The notes beneath the pieces were generated by a model that made no database searches, was not told the origin of the DNA, and was given only the letters and a program-made list of their open reading frames with translations. From Utricularia gibba (lineage: Eukaryota > Streptophyta > Magnoliopsida > Lamiales > Lentibulariaceae), in contig NEEC01000176.1 in assembly GCA_002189035.1 (NCBI GenBank), forward strand, positions 1-60,906: a DNA stretch of 60,906 nucleotides. The letters are read 5' to 3'. Within the stretch, counting starts at the first letter, position 1. Every line of letters begins with the position of its first letter. This document shows positions 25,157 through 37,700 of the stretch, piece by piece. A program made the position numbers and the translations under genes.

Positions 25157-26728
25157 GTGATGCATTTATTAACGTTGGGTTTTCGGCGGCTGCCTACATG
25201 CTTTTTGAGGCAAAAGTTGTCGTTTTTTGGCGGGTGCTGTTGTTGGGAACTTCGTCCGGACCCAAGGTTCGGTCTGACTTCACAGCACAATAAGGTCCCA
25301 TTCGACGAAAATCGTGATACCTTTATTGCTGTTAGGATCTCATGATTACCCCAAATGCTTTTTTCAACAGCATGCTATACACTTGAGAAGGCGCTTTTGT
25401 GGGTCACCGAGATCGGCCCGGAATTCGGGTCGAGCTCGGGCCCAAAGTCAGCTGTAGCCCGATAAAAGAAGTGATGCATTTATTAACGTTGGGTTGTCGG
25501 CGGCTGCCCACATGGTTTTTCAAGCAACAGCTTGCCGTTTTAAGGCGGGTGCTGTCGTTGACAGCTTTGTAAGGGCCCAAGGTTTGGTCTGGCTCCTGAG
25601 CCCAATCGGGTCCTACTCGATGAAAATCGTGATGCATTTAATGAAGTTAGGATGTCATGAGCGCCCCAAATGGTTTTCTCAACAACCTGATTTATATTTG
25701 ACGAGGTGCTCTAGGCTGGCACTAGTATCGAGCAAATGGTCGAGTCGCGCTCTGGCCCATAGTCATTTGTAGCCTGGTCAAAAAAGCGATGCATTTATTA
25801 ACGTTGGGTTTTCGGCGGCTGCCTACATGCTTTTTGAAGCAAAAGTTGTCGTTTTTTGGCGGGTGCTGTTGTTGGGAACTTCGTCCGGACCCAAGGTTCG
25901 GTCTGACTTCACAGCACAATAAGGTCCCATTCGACGAAAATCGTGATACCTTTATTGAAGTTAGGATCTCATGACCGCCCCAAATGCTTTTTTCAACAGC
26001 ATGCTTTAAACTTGAGAAGGCGCTTTTGTGGGTCACCGAGATCGGGCCGGAATTCAGGTCGGGCTTGGGGGACAAAGTCAGCTGTAGCCCGTCAAAAGAA
26101 GTGATGCATTTATTAACGTTGGCTTGTCGGCGGCTGCCCACATGGTTTTTAAAGCAACAGCTTGCCGTTTTAAGGCGGGTGCTGTCGTTGGCAGCTTTGT
26201 AAGGGCCCAAGGTTCGGTCTGGCTCCTGAGCCCAATCGGGTCCTACTCGATGAAAATCGTGATGCATTTGCTTTTGTTAGGATGTCATGAGAACCCCAAT
26301 GGGTTTTCTCCACACTCTACTTTATATTTGAGAAGGCGCTCTCGGGGGTTTAGGGATTGGGCCAGAGGTCGGGTCGGGCTCACGCCCATAGTCAGTTGTA
26401 GCCCGGAAAATAAGTCATGCATTTATCAACGTTGGGTTTTCGGCGGCTGCCTAAATGGTTTTTCAAGCAACAGCTTGCCGTTTTAAGGCGGGTGCTGTCG
26501 TTGGCAGCTTTGTACGGGCCCAAGGTTTGGTCTGGCTCCTGAGCCCAATCGGGTCCTACTCGATGAAAATCGTGATGCATTTAATGAAGTTAGGATGTCA
26601 TGAGCGCCCCAAATGGTTTTCTCAACAACCTGATTTATATTTGACGAGGTGCTCTAGGCTGGCACTAGTATCGAGCAAATGGTCGAGTCGCGCTCTGGCC
26701 CATAGTCATTTGTAGCCCGGCCAAAAAA
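25157..26728 (+). repeat. Decamer unit 2 (1572 bp)
   Basis: All ten monomers are full length. The a-head is gaggcaaaag. The G runs in b3 and e are 5 and 5. By eye it matches unit 3 almost base for base apart from these two G runs. Confidence 0.92.
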
Positions 26729-28300
26729 GTGATGCATTTATTAACGTTGGGTTTTCGGCGGCTGCCTACATGCTTTTTGAGGCAAAAGTTGTCGTTTTTT
26801 GGCGGGTGCTGTTGTTGGGAACTTCGTCCGGACCCAAGGTTCGGTCTGACTTCACAGCACAATAAGGTCCCATTCGACGAAAATCGTGATACCTTTATTG
26901 CTGTTAGGATCTCATGATTACCCCAAATGCTTTTTTCAACAGCATGCTATACACTTGAGAAGGCGCTTTTGTGGGTCACCGAGATCGGCCCGGAATTCGG
27001 GTCGAGCTCGGGCCCAAAGTCAGCTGTAGCCCGATAAAAGAAGTGATGCATTTATTAACGTTGGGTTGTCGGCGGCTGCCCACATGGTTTTTCAAGCAAC
27101 AGCTTGCCGTTTTAAGGCGGGTGCTGTCGTTGACAGCTTTGTAAGGGCCCAAGGTTTGGTCTGGCTCCTGAGCCCAATCGGGTCCTACTCGATGAAAATC
27201 GTGATGCATTTAATGAAGTTAGGATGTCATGAGCGCCCCAAATGGTTTTCTCAACAACCTGATTTATATTTGACGAGGTGCTCTAGGCTGGCACTAGTAT
27301 CGAGCAAATGGTCGAGTCGCGCTCTGGCCCATAGTCATTTGTAGCCTGGTCAAAAAAGCGATGCATTTATTAACGTTGGGTTTTCGGCGGCTGCCTACAT
27401 GCTTTTTGAAGCAAAAGTTGTCGTTTTTTGGCGGGTGCTGTTGTTGGGAACTTCGTCCGGACCCAAGGTTCGGTCTGACTTCACAGCACAATAAGGTCCC
27501 ATTCGACGAAAATCGTGATACCTTTATTGAAGTTAGGATCTCATGACCGCCCCAAATGCTTTTTTCAACAGCATGCTTTAAACTTGAGAAGGCGCTTTTG
27601 TGGGTCACCGAGATCGGGCCGGAATTCAGGTCGGGCTTGGGGACAAAGTCAGCTGTAGCCCGTCAAAAGAAGTGATGCATTTATTAACGTTGGCTTGTCG
27701 GCGGCTGCCCACATGGTTTTTAAAGCAACAGCTTGCCGTTTTAAGGCGGGTGCTGTCGTTGGCAGCTTTGTAAGGGCCCAAGGTTCGGTCTGGCTCCTGA
27801 GCCCAATCGGGTCCTACTCGATGAAAATCGTGATGCATTTGCTTTTGTTAGGATGTCATGAGAACCCCAATGGGTTTTCTCCACACTCTACTTTATATTT
27901 GAGAAGGCGCTCTCGGGGGGTTTAGGGATTGGGCCAGAGGTCGGGTCGGGCTCACGCCCATAGTCAGTTGTAGCCCGGAAAATAAGTCATGCATTTATCA
28001 ACGTTGGGTTTTCGGCGGCTGCCTAAATGGTTTTTCAAGCAACAGCTTGCCGTTTTAAGGCGGGTGCTGTCGTTGGCAGCTTTGTACGGGCCCAAGGTTT
28101 GGTCTGGCTCCTGAGCCCAATCGGGTCCTACTCGATGAAAATCGTGATGCATTTAATGAAGTTAGGATGTCATGAGCGCCCCAAATGGTTTTCTCAACAA
28201 CCTGATTTATATTTGACGAGGTGCTCTAGGCTGGCACTAGTATCGAGCAAATGGTCGAGTCGCGCTCTGGCCCATAGTCATTTGTAGCCCGGCCAAAAAA
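26729..28300 (+). repeat. Decamer unit 3 (1572 bp)
   Basis: Full length, a-head gaggcaaaag, G runs 4 and 6. The length equals unit 2 because the two G-run differences compensate. Confidence 0.92.
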
Positions 28301-29858
28301 GTGATGCATTTATTAACGTTGGGTTTTCGGCGGCTGCCTACATGCTTTTTGAGGCAAAAGTTGTCGTTTTTTGGCGGGTGCTGTTGTTGGGAACTTCGTC
28401 CGGACCCAAGGTTCGGTCTGACTTCACAGCACAATAAGGTCCCATTCGACGAAAATCGTGATACCTTTATTGCTGTTAGGATCTCATGATTACCCCAAAT
28501 GCTTTTTTCAACAGCATGCTATACACTTGAGAAGGCGCTTTTGTGGGTCACCGAGATCGGCCCGGAATTCGGGTCGAGCTCGGGCCCAAAGTCAGCTGTA
28601 GCCCGATAAAAGAAGTGATGCATTTATTAACGTTGGGTTGTCGGCGGCTGCCCACATGGTTTTTCAAGCAACAGCTTGCCGTTTTAAGGCGGGTGCTGTC
28701 GTTGACAGCTTTGTAAGGGCCCAAGGTTTGGTCTGGCTCCTGAGCCCAATCGGGTCCTACTCGATGAAAATCGTGATGCATTTAATGAAGTTAGGATGTC
28801 ATGAGCGCCCCAAATGGTTTTCTCAACAACCTGATTTATATTTGACGAGGTGCTCTAGGCTGGCACTAGTATCGAGCAAATGGTCGAGTCGCGCTCTGGC
28901 CCATAGTCATTTGTAGCCTGGTCAAAAAAGCGATGCATTTATTAACGTTGGGTTTTCGGCGGCTGCCTACATGCTTTTTGAAGCAAAAGTTGTCGTTTTT
29001 TGGCGGGTGCTGTTGTTGGGAACTTCGTCCGGACCCAAGGTTCGGTCTGACTTCACAGCACAATAAGGTCCCATTCGACGAAAATCGTGATACCTTTATT
29101 GAAGTTAGGATCTCATGACCGCCCCAAATGCTTTTTTCAACAGCATGCTTTAAACTTGAGAAGGCGCTTTTGTGGGTCACCGAGATCGGGCCGGAATTCA
29201 GGTCGGGCTTGGGGGACAAAGTCAGCTGTAGCCCGTCAAAAGAAGTGATGCATTTATTAACGTTGGCTTGTCGGCGGCTGCCCACATGGTTTTTAAAGCA
29301 ACAGCTTGCCGTTTTAAGGCGGGTGCTGTCGTTGGCAGCTTTGTAAGGGCCCAAGGGTCTGGCTCCTGAGCCCAATCGGGTCCTACTCGATGAAAATCGT
29401 GATGCATTTGCTTTTGTTAGGATGTCATGAGAACCCCAATGGGTTTTCTCCACACTCTACTTTATATTTGAGAAGGCGCTCTCGGGGGTTTAGGGATTGG
29501 GCCAGAGGTCGGTCGGGGCCCCAGTTTGTAGCCCGGAAAATAAGTCATGCATTTATCAACGTTGGGTTTTCGGCGGCTGCCTAAATGGTTTTTCAAGCAA
29601 CAGCTTGCCGTTTTAAGGCGGGTGCTGTCGTTGGCAGCTTTGTACGGGCCCAAGGTTTGGTCTGGCTCCTGAGCCCAATCGGGTCCTACTCGATGAAAAT
29701 CGTGATGCATTTAATGAAGTTAGGATGTCATGAGCGCCCCAAATGGTTTTCTCAACAACCTGATTTATATTTGACGAGGTGCTCTAGGCTGGCACTAGTA
29801 TCGAGCAAATGGTCGAGTCGCGCTCTGGCCCATAGTCATTTGTAGCCCGGCCAAAAAA
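28301..29858 (+). repeat. Decamer unit 4 (1558 bp)
   Basis: a-head gaggcaaaag, G runs 5 and 5. It is short by about 14 bp. c3 has lost bases at ccaagggtctggctcc (about 29350), and the e tail is condensed to ggtcggtcggggccccagtt (about 29509-29528) with loss of the usual cgcccatagtcag. Confidence 0.9.
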
Positions 29859-31428
29859 GTGATGCATTTATTAACGTTGGGTTTTCGGCGGCTGCCTACA
29901 TGCTTTTTGAAGCAAAAGTTGTCGTTTTTTGGCGGGTGCTGTTGTTGGGAACTTCGTCCGGACCCAAGGTTCGGTCTGACTTCACAGCACAATAAGGTCC
30001 CATTCGACGAAAATCGTGATACCTTTATTGCGTTAGGATCTCATGATTACCCCAAATGCTTTTTTCAACAGCATGCTATACACTTGAGAAGGCGCTTTTG
30101 TGGGTCACCGAGATCGGCCGGAATTCGGGTCGAGCTCGGGCCCAAAGTCAGCTGTAGCCCGATAAAAGAAGTGATGCATTTATTAACGTTGGGTTGTCGG
30201 CGGCTGCCCACATGGTTTTTTCAAGCAACAGCTTGCCGTTTTAAGGCGGGTGCTGTCGTTGACAGCTTTGTAAGGGCCCAAGGTTTGGTCTGGCTCCTGA
30301 GCCCAATCGGGTCCTACTCGATGAAAATCGTGATGCATTTAATGAAGTTAGGATGTCATGAGCGCCCCAAATGGTTTTCTCAACAACCTGATTTATATTT
30401 GACGAGGTGCTCTAGGCTGGCACTAGTATCGAGCAAATGGTCGAGTCGCGCTCTGGCCCATAGTCATTTGTAGCCTGGTCAAAAAAGCGATGCATTTATT
30501 AACGTTGGGTTTTCGGCGGCTGCCTACATGCTTTTTGAAGCAAAAGTTGTCGTTTTTTGGCGGTGCTGTTGTTGGGAACTTCGTCCGGACCCAAGGTTCG
30601 GTCTGACTTCACAGCACAATAAGGTCCCATTCGACGAAAATCGTGATACCTTTATTGAAGTTAGGATCTCATGACCGCCCCAAATGCTTTTTTCAACAGC
30701 ATGCTTTAAACTTGAGAAGGCGCTTTTGTGGGTCACCGAGATCGGGCCGGAATTCAGGTCGGGCTTGGGGACAAAGTCAGCTGTAGCCCGTCAAAAGAAG
30801 TGATGCATTTATTAACGTTGGCTTGTCGGCGGCTGCCCACATGGTTTTTAAAGCAACAGCTTGCCGTTTTAAGGCGGGTGCTGTCGTTGGCAGCTTTGTA
30901 AGGGCCCAAGGTTCGGTCTGGCTCCTGAGCCCAATCGGGTCCTACTCGATGAAAATCGTGATGCATTTGCTTTTGTTAGGATGTCATGAGAACCCCAATG
31001 GGTTTTCTCCACACTCTACTTTATATTTGAGAAGGCGCTCTCGGGGGGTTTAGGGATTGGGCCAGAGGTCGGGTCGGGCTCACGCCCATAGTCAGTTGTA
31101 GCCCGGAAAATAAGTCATGCATTTATCAACGTTGGGTTTTCGGCGGCTGCCTAAATGGTTTTTCAAGCAACAGCTTGCCGTTTTAAGGCGGGTGCTGTCG
31201 TTGGCAGCTTTGTACGGGCCCAAGGTTTGGTCTGGCTCCTGAGCCCAATCGGGTCCTACTCGATGAAAATCGTGATGCATTTAATGAAGTTAGGATGTCA
31301 TGAGCGCCCCAAATGGTTTTCTCAACAACCTGATTTATATTTGACGAGGTGCTCTAGGCTGGCACTAGTATCGAGCAAATGGTCGAGTCGCGCTCTGGCC
31401 CATAGTCATTTGTAGCCCGGCCAAAAAA
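29859..31428 (+). repeat. Decamer unit 5 (1570 bp)
   Basis: a-head gaagcaaaag, G runs 4 and 6. b reads attgcgttagg (one base lost) and gatcggccggaa; c has an extra T in ggttttttcaag. These two indels happen to open the longest reading frame of the window (204 codons, 29859-30473), which is therefore an indel accident and not a gene. Confidence 0.9.
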
Positions 31429-32996
31429 GTGATGCATTTATTAACGTTGGTTTTCGGCGGCTGCCTACATGCTTTTTGAGGCAAAAGTTGTCGTTTTTTG
31501 GCGGGTGCTGTTGTTGGGAACTTCGTCCGGACCCAAGGTTCGGTCTGACTTCACAGCACAATAAGGTCCCATTCGACGAAAATCGTGATACCTTTATTGC
31601 TGTTAGGATCTCATGATTACCCCAAATGCTTTTTTCAACAGCATGCTATACACTTGAGAAGGCGCTTTTGTGGGTCACCGAGATCGGCCCGGAATTCGGG
31701 TCGAGCTCGGGCCCAAAGTCAGCTGTAGCCCGATAAAAGAAGTGATGCATTTATTAACGTTGGGTTGTCGGCGGCTGCCCACATGGTTTTTCAAGCAACA
31801 GCTTGCCGTTTTAAGGCGGGTGCTGTCGTTGACAGCTTTGTAAGGGCCCAAGGTTTGGTCTGGCTCCTGAGCCCAATCGGGTCCTACTCGATGAAAATCG
31901 TGATGCATTTAATGAAGTTAGGATGTCATGAGCGCCCCAAATGGTTTTCTCAACAACCTGATTTATATTTGACGAGGTGCTCTAGGCTGGCACTAGTATC
32001 GAGCAAATGGTCGAGTCGCGCTCTGGCCCATAGTCATTTGTAGCCTGGTCAAAAAAGCGATGCATTTATTAACGTTGGGTTTTCGGCGGCTGCCTACATG
32101 CTTTTTGAAGCAAAAGTTGTCGTTTTTTGGCGGGTGCTGTTGTTGGGAACTTCGTCCGGACCCAAGGTTCGGTCTGACTTCACAGCACAATAAGGTCCCA
32201 TTCGACGAAAATCGTGATACCTTTATTGAAGTTAGGATCTCATGACCGCCCCAAATGCTTTTTTCAACAGCATGCTTTAAACTTGAGAAGGCGCTTTTGT
32301 GGGTCACCGAGATCGGGCCGGAATTCAGGTCGGCTTGGGGGACAAAGTCAGCTGTAGCCCGTCAAAAGAAGTGATGCATTTATTAACGTTGGCTTGCGGC
32401 GGCTGCCCACATGGTTTTTAAAGCAACAGCTTGCCGTTTTAAGGCGGGTGCTGTCGTTGGCAGCTTTGTAAGGGCCCAAGGTTCGGTCTGGCTCCTGAGC
32501 TCGGTCCTACTCGATGAAAATCGTGATGCATTTGCTTTTGTTAGGATGTCATGAGAACCCCCGAATGGGTTTTGTCTCCACACTCTACTTTATATTTGAG
32601 AAGGCGCTCTCGGGGGTTTAGGGATTGGGCCAGAGGTCGGGTCGGGCTCACGCCCATAGTCAGTTGTAGCCCGGAAAATAAGTCATGCATTTATCAACGT
32701 TGGGTTTTCGGCGGCTGCCTAAATGGTTTTTCAAGCAACAGCTTGCCGTTTTAAGGCGGGTGCTGTCGTTGGCAGCTTTGTACGGGCCCAAGGTTTGGTC
32801 TGGCTCCTGAGCCCAATCGGGTCCTACTCGATGAAAATCGTGATGCATTTAATGAAGTTAGGATGTCATGAGCGCCCCAAATGGTTTTCTCAACAACCTG
32901 ATTTATATTTGACGAGGTGCTCTAGGCTGGCACTAGTATCGAGCAAATGGTCGAGTCGCGCTCTGGCCCATAGTCATTTGTAGCCCGGCCAAAAAA
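31429..32996 (+). repeat. Decamer unit 6 (1568 bp)
   Basis: a-head gaggcaaaag, G runs 5 and 5. The c3/e junction is altered: ctcctgagctcggtcctac replaces the usual gagcccaatcgggtcc at about 32495-32509. The start of e carries small insertions (aacccccgaatgggttttgt, about 32556-32575). Confidence 0.89.
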
Positions 32997-34567
32997 GTGA
33001 TGCATTTATTAACGTTGGGTTTTCGGCGGCTGCCTACATGCTTTTTGAAGCAAAAGTTGTCGTTTTTTGGCGGGTGCTGTTGTTGGGAACTTCGTCCGGA
33101 CCCAAGGTTCGGTCTGACTTCACAGCACAATAAGGTCCCATTCGACGAAAATCGTGATACCTTTATTGCTGTTAGGATCTCATGATTACCCCAAATGCTT
33201 TTTTCAACAGCATGCTATACACTTGAGAAGGCGCTTTTGTGGGTCACCGAGATCGGCCCGGAATTCGGGTCGAGCTCGGGCCCAAAGTCAGCTGTAGCCC
33301 GATAAAAGAAGTGATGCATTTATTAACGTTGGGTTGTCGGCGGCTGCCCACATGGTTTTTCAAGCAACAGCTTGCCGTTTTAAGGCGGGTGCTGTCGTTG
33401 ACAGCTTTGTAAGGGCCCAAGGTTTGGTCTGGCTCCTGAGCCCAATCGGGTCCTACTCGATGAAATCGTGATGCATTTAATGAAGTTAGGATGTCATGAG
33501 CGCCCCAAATGGTTTTCTCAACAACCTGATTTATATTTGACGAGGTGCTCTAGGCTGGCACTAGTATCGAGCAAATGGTCGAGTCGCGCTCTGGCCCATA
33601 GTCATTTGTAGCCTGGCAAAAAAAGCGATGCATTTATTAACGTTGGGTTTTCGGCGGCTGCCTACATGCTTTTTGAAGCAAAAGTTGTCGTTTTTTGGCG
33701 GGTGCTGTTGTTGGGAACTTCGTCCGGACCCAAGGTTCGGTCTGACTTCACAGCACAATAAGGTCCCATTCGACGAAAATCGTGATACCTTTATTGAAGT
33801 TAGGATCTCATGACCGCCCCAAATGCTTTTTTCAACAGCATGCTTTAAACTTGAGAAGGCGCTTTTGTGGGTCACCGAGATCGGGCCGGAATTCAGGTCG
33901 GGCTTGGGGGACAAAGTCAGCTGTAGCCCGTCAAAAGAAGTGATGCATTTATTAACGTTGGCTTGTCGGCGGCTGCCCACATGGTTTTTAAAGCAACAGC
34001 TTGCCGTTTTAAGGCGGGTGCTGTCGTTGGCAGCTTTGTAAGGGCCCAAGGTTCGGTCTGGCTCCTGAGCCCAATCGGGTCCTACTCGATGAAAATCGTG
34101 ATGCATTTGCTTTTGTTAGGATGTCATGAGAACCCCAATGGGTTTTCTCCACACTCTACTTTATATTTGAGAAGGCGCTCTCGGGGGGTTTAGGGATTGG
34201 GCCAGAGGTCGGGTCGGGCTCACGCCCATAGTCAGTTGTAGCCCGGAAAATAAGTCATGCATTTATCAACGTTGGGTTTTCGGCGGCTGCCTAAATGGTT
34301 TTTCAAGCAACAGCTTGCCGTTTTAAGGCGGGTGCTGTCGTTGGCAGCTTTGTCGGGCCCAAGGTTTGGTCTGGCTCCTGAGCCCAATCGGGTCCTACTC
34401 GATGAAAATCGTGATGCATTTAATGAAGTTAGGATGTCATGAGCGCCCCAAATGGTTTTCTCAACAACCTGATTTATATTTGACGAGGTGCTCTAGGCTG
34501 GCACTAGTATCGAGCAAATGGTCGAGTCGCGCTCTGGCCCATAGTCATTTGTAGCCCGGCCAAAAAA
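32997..34567 (+). repeat. Decamer unit 7 (1571 bp)
   Basis: a-head gaagcaaaag, G runs 5 and 6, the first unit to break the alternation seen in units 1-6. One A is lost in gatgaaatcgtg at the c/d junction (about 33463), and f reads tttgtcgggccc. Confidence 0.9.
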
Positions 34568-36136
34568 GTGATGCATTTATTAACGTTGGGTTTTCGGCGG
34601 CTGCCTACATGCTTTTTGAAGGCAAAAGTTGTCGTTTTTTGGCGGGTGCTGTTGTTGGGAACTTCGTCCGGACCCAAGGTTCGGTCTGACTTCACAGCAC
34701 AATAAGGTCCCATTCGACGAAAATCGTGATACCTTTATTGCTGTTAGGATCTCATGATTACCCCAAATGCTTTTTTCAACAGCATGCTATACACTTGAGA
34801 AGGCGCTTTTGTGGGTCACCGAGATCGGCCCGGAATTCGGGTCGAGCTCGGGCCCAAAGTCAGCTGTAGCCCGATAAAAGAAGTGATGCATTTATTAACG
34901 TTGGGTTGTCGGCGGCTGCCCACATGGTTTTTCAAGCAACAGCTTGCCGTTTTAAGGCGGGTGCTGTCGTTGCAGCTTTGTAAGGGCCCAAGGTTTGGTC
35001 TGGCTCCTGAGCCCAATCGGGTCCTACTCGATGAAAATCGTGATGCATTTAATGAAGTTAGGATGTCATGAGCGCCCCAAATGGTTTTCTCAACAACCTG
35101 ATTTATATTTGACGAGGTGCTCTAGGCTGGCACTAGTATCGAGCAAATGGTCGAGTCGCGCTCTGGCCCATAGTCATTTGTAGCCGGTCAAAAAAGCGAT
35201 GCATTTATTAACGTTGGTTTTCGGCGGCTGCCTACATGCTTTTGAAGCAAAAGTTGTCGTTTTTTGGCGGGTGCTGTTGTTGGGAACTTCGTCCGGACCC
35301 AAGGTTCGGTCTGACTTCACAGCACAATAAGGTCCCATTCGACGAAAATCGTGATACCTTTATTGAAGTTAGGATCTCATGACCGCCCCAAATGCTTTTT
35401 TCAACAGCATGCTTTAAACTTGAGAAGGCGCTTTTGTGGGTCACCGAGATCGGGCCGGAATTCAGGTCGGGCTTGGGGACAAAGTCAGCTGTAGCCCGTC
35501 AAAAGAAGTGATGCATTTATTAACGTTGGCTTGTCGGCGGCTGCCCACATGGTTTTTAAAGCAACAGCTTGCCGTTTTAAGGCGGGTGCTGTCGTTGGCA
35601 GCTTTGTAAGGGCCCAAGGTTCGGTCTGGCTCCTGAGCCCAATCGGGTCCTACTCGATGAAAATCGTGATGCATTTGCTTTTGTTAGGATGTCATGAGAA
35701 CCCCAATGGGTTTTCTCCACACTCTACTTTATATTTGAGAAGGCGCTCTCGGGGGGTTTAGGGATTGGGCCAGAGGTCGGGTCGGGCTCACGCCCATAGT
35801 CAGTTGTAGCCCGGAAAATAAGTCATGCATTTATCAACGTTGGGTTTTCGGCGGCTGCCTAAATGGTTTTTCAAGCAACAGCTTGCCGTTTTAAGGCGGG
35901 TGCTGTCGTTGGCAGCTTTGTACGGGCCCAAGGTTTGGTCTGGCTCCTGAGCCCAATCGGGTCCTACTCGATGAAAATCGTGATGCATTTAATGAAGTTA
36001 GGATGTCATGAGCGCCCCAAATGGTTTTCTCAACAACCTGATTTATATTTGACGAGGTGCTCTAGGCTGGCACTAGTATCGAGCAAATGGTCGAGTCGCG
36101 CTCTGGCCCATAGTCATTTGTAGCCCGGCCAAAAAA
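34568..36136 (+). repeat. Decamer unit 8 (1569 bp)
   Basis: a-head gaaggcaaaag as in unit 1, G runs 4 and 6. Single-base losses: gtcgttgcagc in c (about 34970), agccggtcaaaa at the d/a2 junction, and gttggttttcgg and gcttttgaagc in a2. Confidence 0.9.
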
Positions 36137-37700
36137 GTGATGCATTTATTAACGTTGGGTTTTCGGCGGCTGCCTACATGCTTTTTGAGGCAAAAGTTGT
36201 CGTTTTTTGGCGGGTGCTGTTGTTGGGAACTTCGTCCGGACCCAAGGTTCGGTCTGACTTCACAGCACAATAAGGTCCCATTCGACGAAAATCGTGATAC
36301 CTTTATTGCTGTTAGGATCTCATGATTACCCCAAATGCTTTTTTCAACAGCATGCTATACACTTGAGAAGGCGCTTTTGTGGGTCACCGAGATCGGCCCG
36401 GAATTCGGGTCGAGCTCGGGCCCAAAGTCAGCTGTAGCCCGATAAAAGAAGTGATGCATTTATTAACGTTGGGTTGTCGGCGGCTGCCCACATGGTTTTT
36501 CAAGCAACAGCTTGCCGTTTTAAGGCGGGTGCTGTCGTTGACAGCTTTGTAAGGCCCAAGGTTTGTCTGGCTCCTGAGCCCAATCGGGTCCTACTCGATG
36601 AAAATCGTGATGCATTTAATGAAGTTAGGATGTCATGAGCGCCCCAAATGGTTTTCTCAACAACCTGATTTATATTTGACGAGGTGCTCTAGGCTGGCAC
36701 TAGTATCGAGCAAATGGTCGAGTCGCGCTCTGGCCCATAGTCATTTGTAGCCTGGTCAAAAAAGCGATGCATTTATTAACGTTGGGTTTTCGGCGGCTGC
36801 CTACATGCTTTTTGAAGCAAAAGTTGTCGTTTTTTGGCGGGTGCTGTTGTTGGAACTTCGTCCGGACCCAAGGTTCGGTCTGACTTCACAGCACAATAAG
36901 GTCCCATTCGACGAAAATCGTGATACCTTTATTGAAGTTAGGATCTCATGACCGCCCCAAATGCTTTTTTCAACAGCATGCTTTAAACTTGAGAAGGCGC
37001 TTTTGTGGGTCACCGAGATCGGGCCGGAATTCAGGTCGGGCTTGGGGACAAAGTCAGCTGTAGCCCGTCAAAAGAAGTGATGCATTTATTAACGTTGGCT
37101 TGTCGGCTGCCCACATGGTTTTTAAAGCAACAGCTTGCCGTTTTAAGGCGGGTGCTGTCGTTGGCAGCTTTGTAAGGGCCCAAGGTTCGGTCTGGCTCCT
37201 GAGCCCAATCGGGTCCTACTCGATGAAAATCGTGATGCATTTGCTTTTGTTAGGATGTCATGAGAACCCCAATGGGTTTTCTCCACACTCTACTTTATAT
37301 TTGAGAAGGCGCTCTCGGGGGTTTAGGGATTGGGCCAGAGGTCGGGTCGGGCTCACGCCCATAGTCAGTTGTAGCCCGGAAAATAAGTCATGCATTTATC
37401 AACGTTGGGTTTTCGGCGGCTGCCTAAATGGTTTTTCAAGCAACAGCTTGCCGTTTTAAGGCGGGTGCTGTCGTTGGCAGCTTTGTAGGGCCCAAGGTTT
37501 GGTCTGGCTCCTGAGCCCAATCGGGTCCTACTCGATGAAAATCGTGATGCATTTAATGAAGTTAGGATGTCATGAGCGCCCCAAATGGTTTTCTCAACAA
37601 CCTGATTTATATTTGACGAGGTGCTCTAGGCTGGCACTAGTATCGAGCAAATGGTCGAGTCGCGCTCTGGCCCATAGTCATTTGTAGCCCGGCCAAAAAA
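36137..37700 (+). repeat. Decamer unit 9 (1564 bp)
   Basis: a-head gaggcaaaag, G runs 4 and 5. Losses at tttgtaaggcccaagg and gtttgtctgg in c, at gttggaacttcg in a2, and three bases at gcttgtcggctgccc in c3. Confidence 0.9.

Noticed and set aside
25722-26267. Minus-strand open frames of 181-195 codons (also 28866-29453 and 33561-34106)
   Set aside because: They recur at multiples of the decamer and open only in units where the b3 G run is five bases long. There is no ribosome-binding or splice context, and the frame tracks repeat phase.
29859-30473. A 204-codon open frame, the longest in the window
   Set aside because: It exists only because decamer unit 5 lost a base in b and gained a T in c. 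The same sequence in neighbouring decamers is closed, it spans several satellite monomers, and no domain is recognisable.
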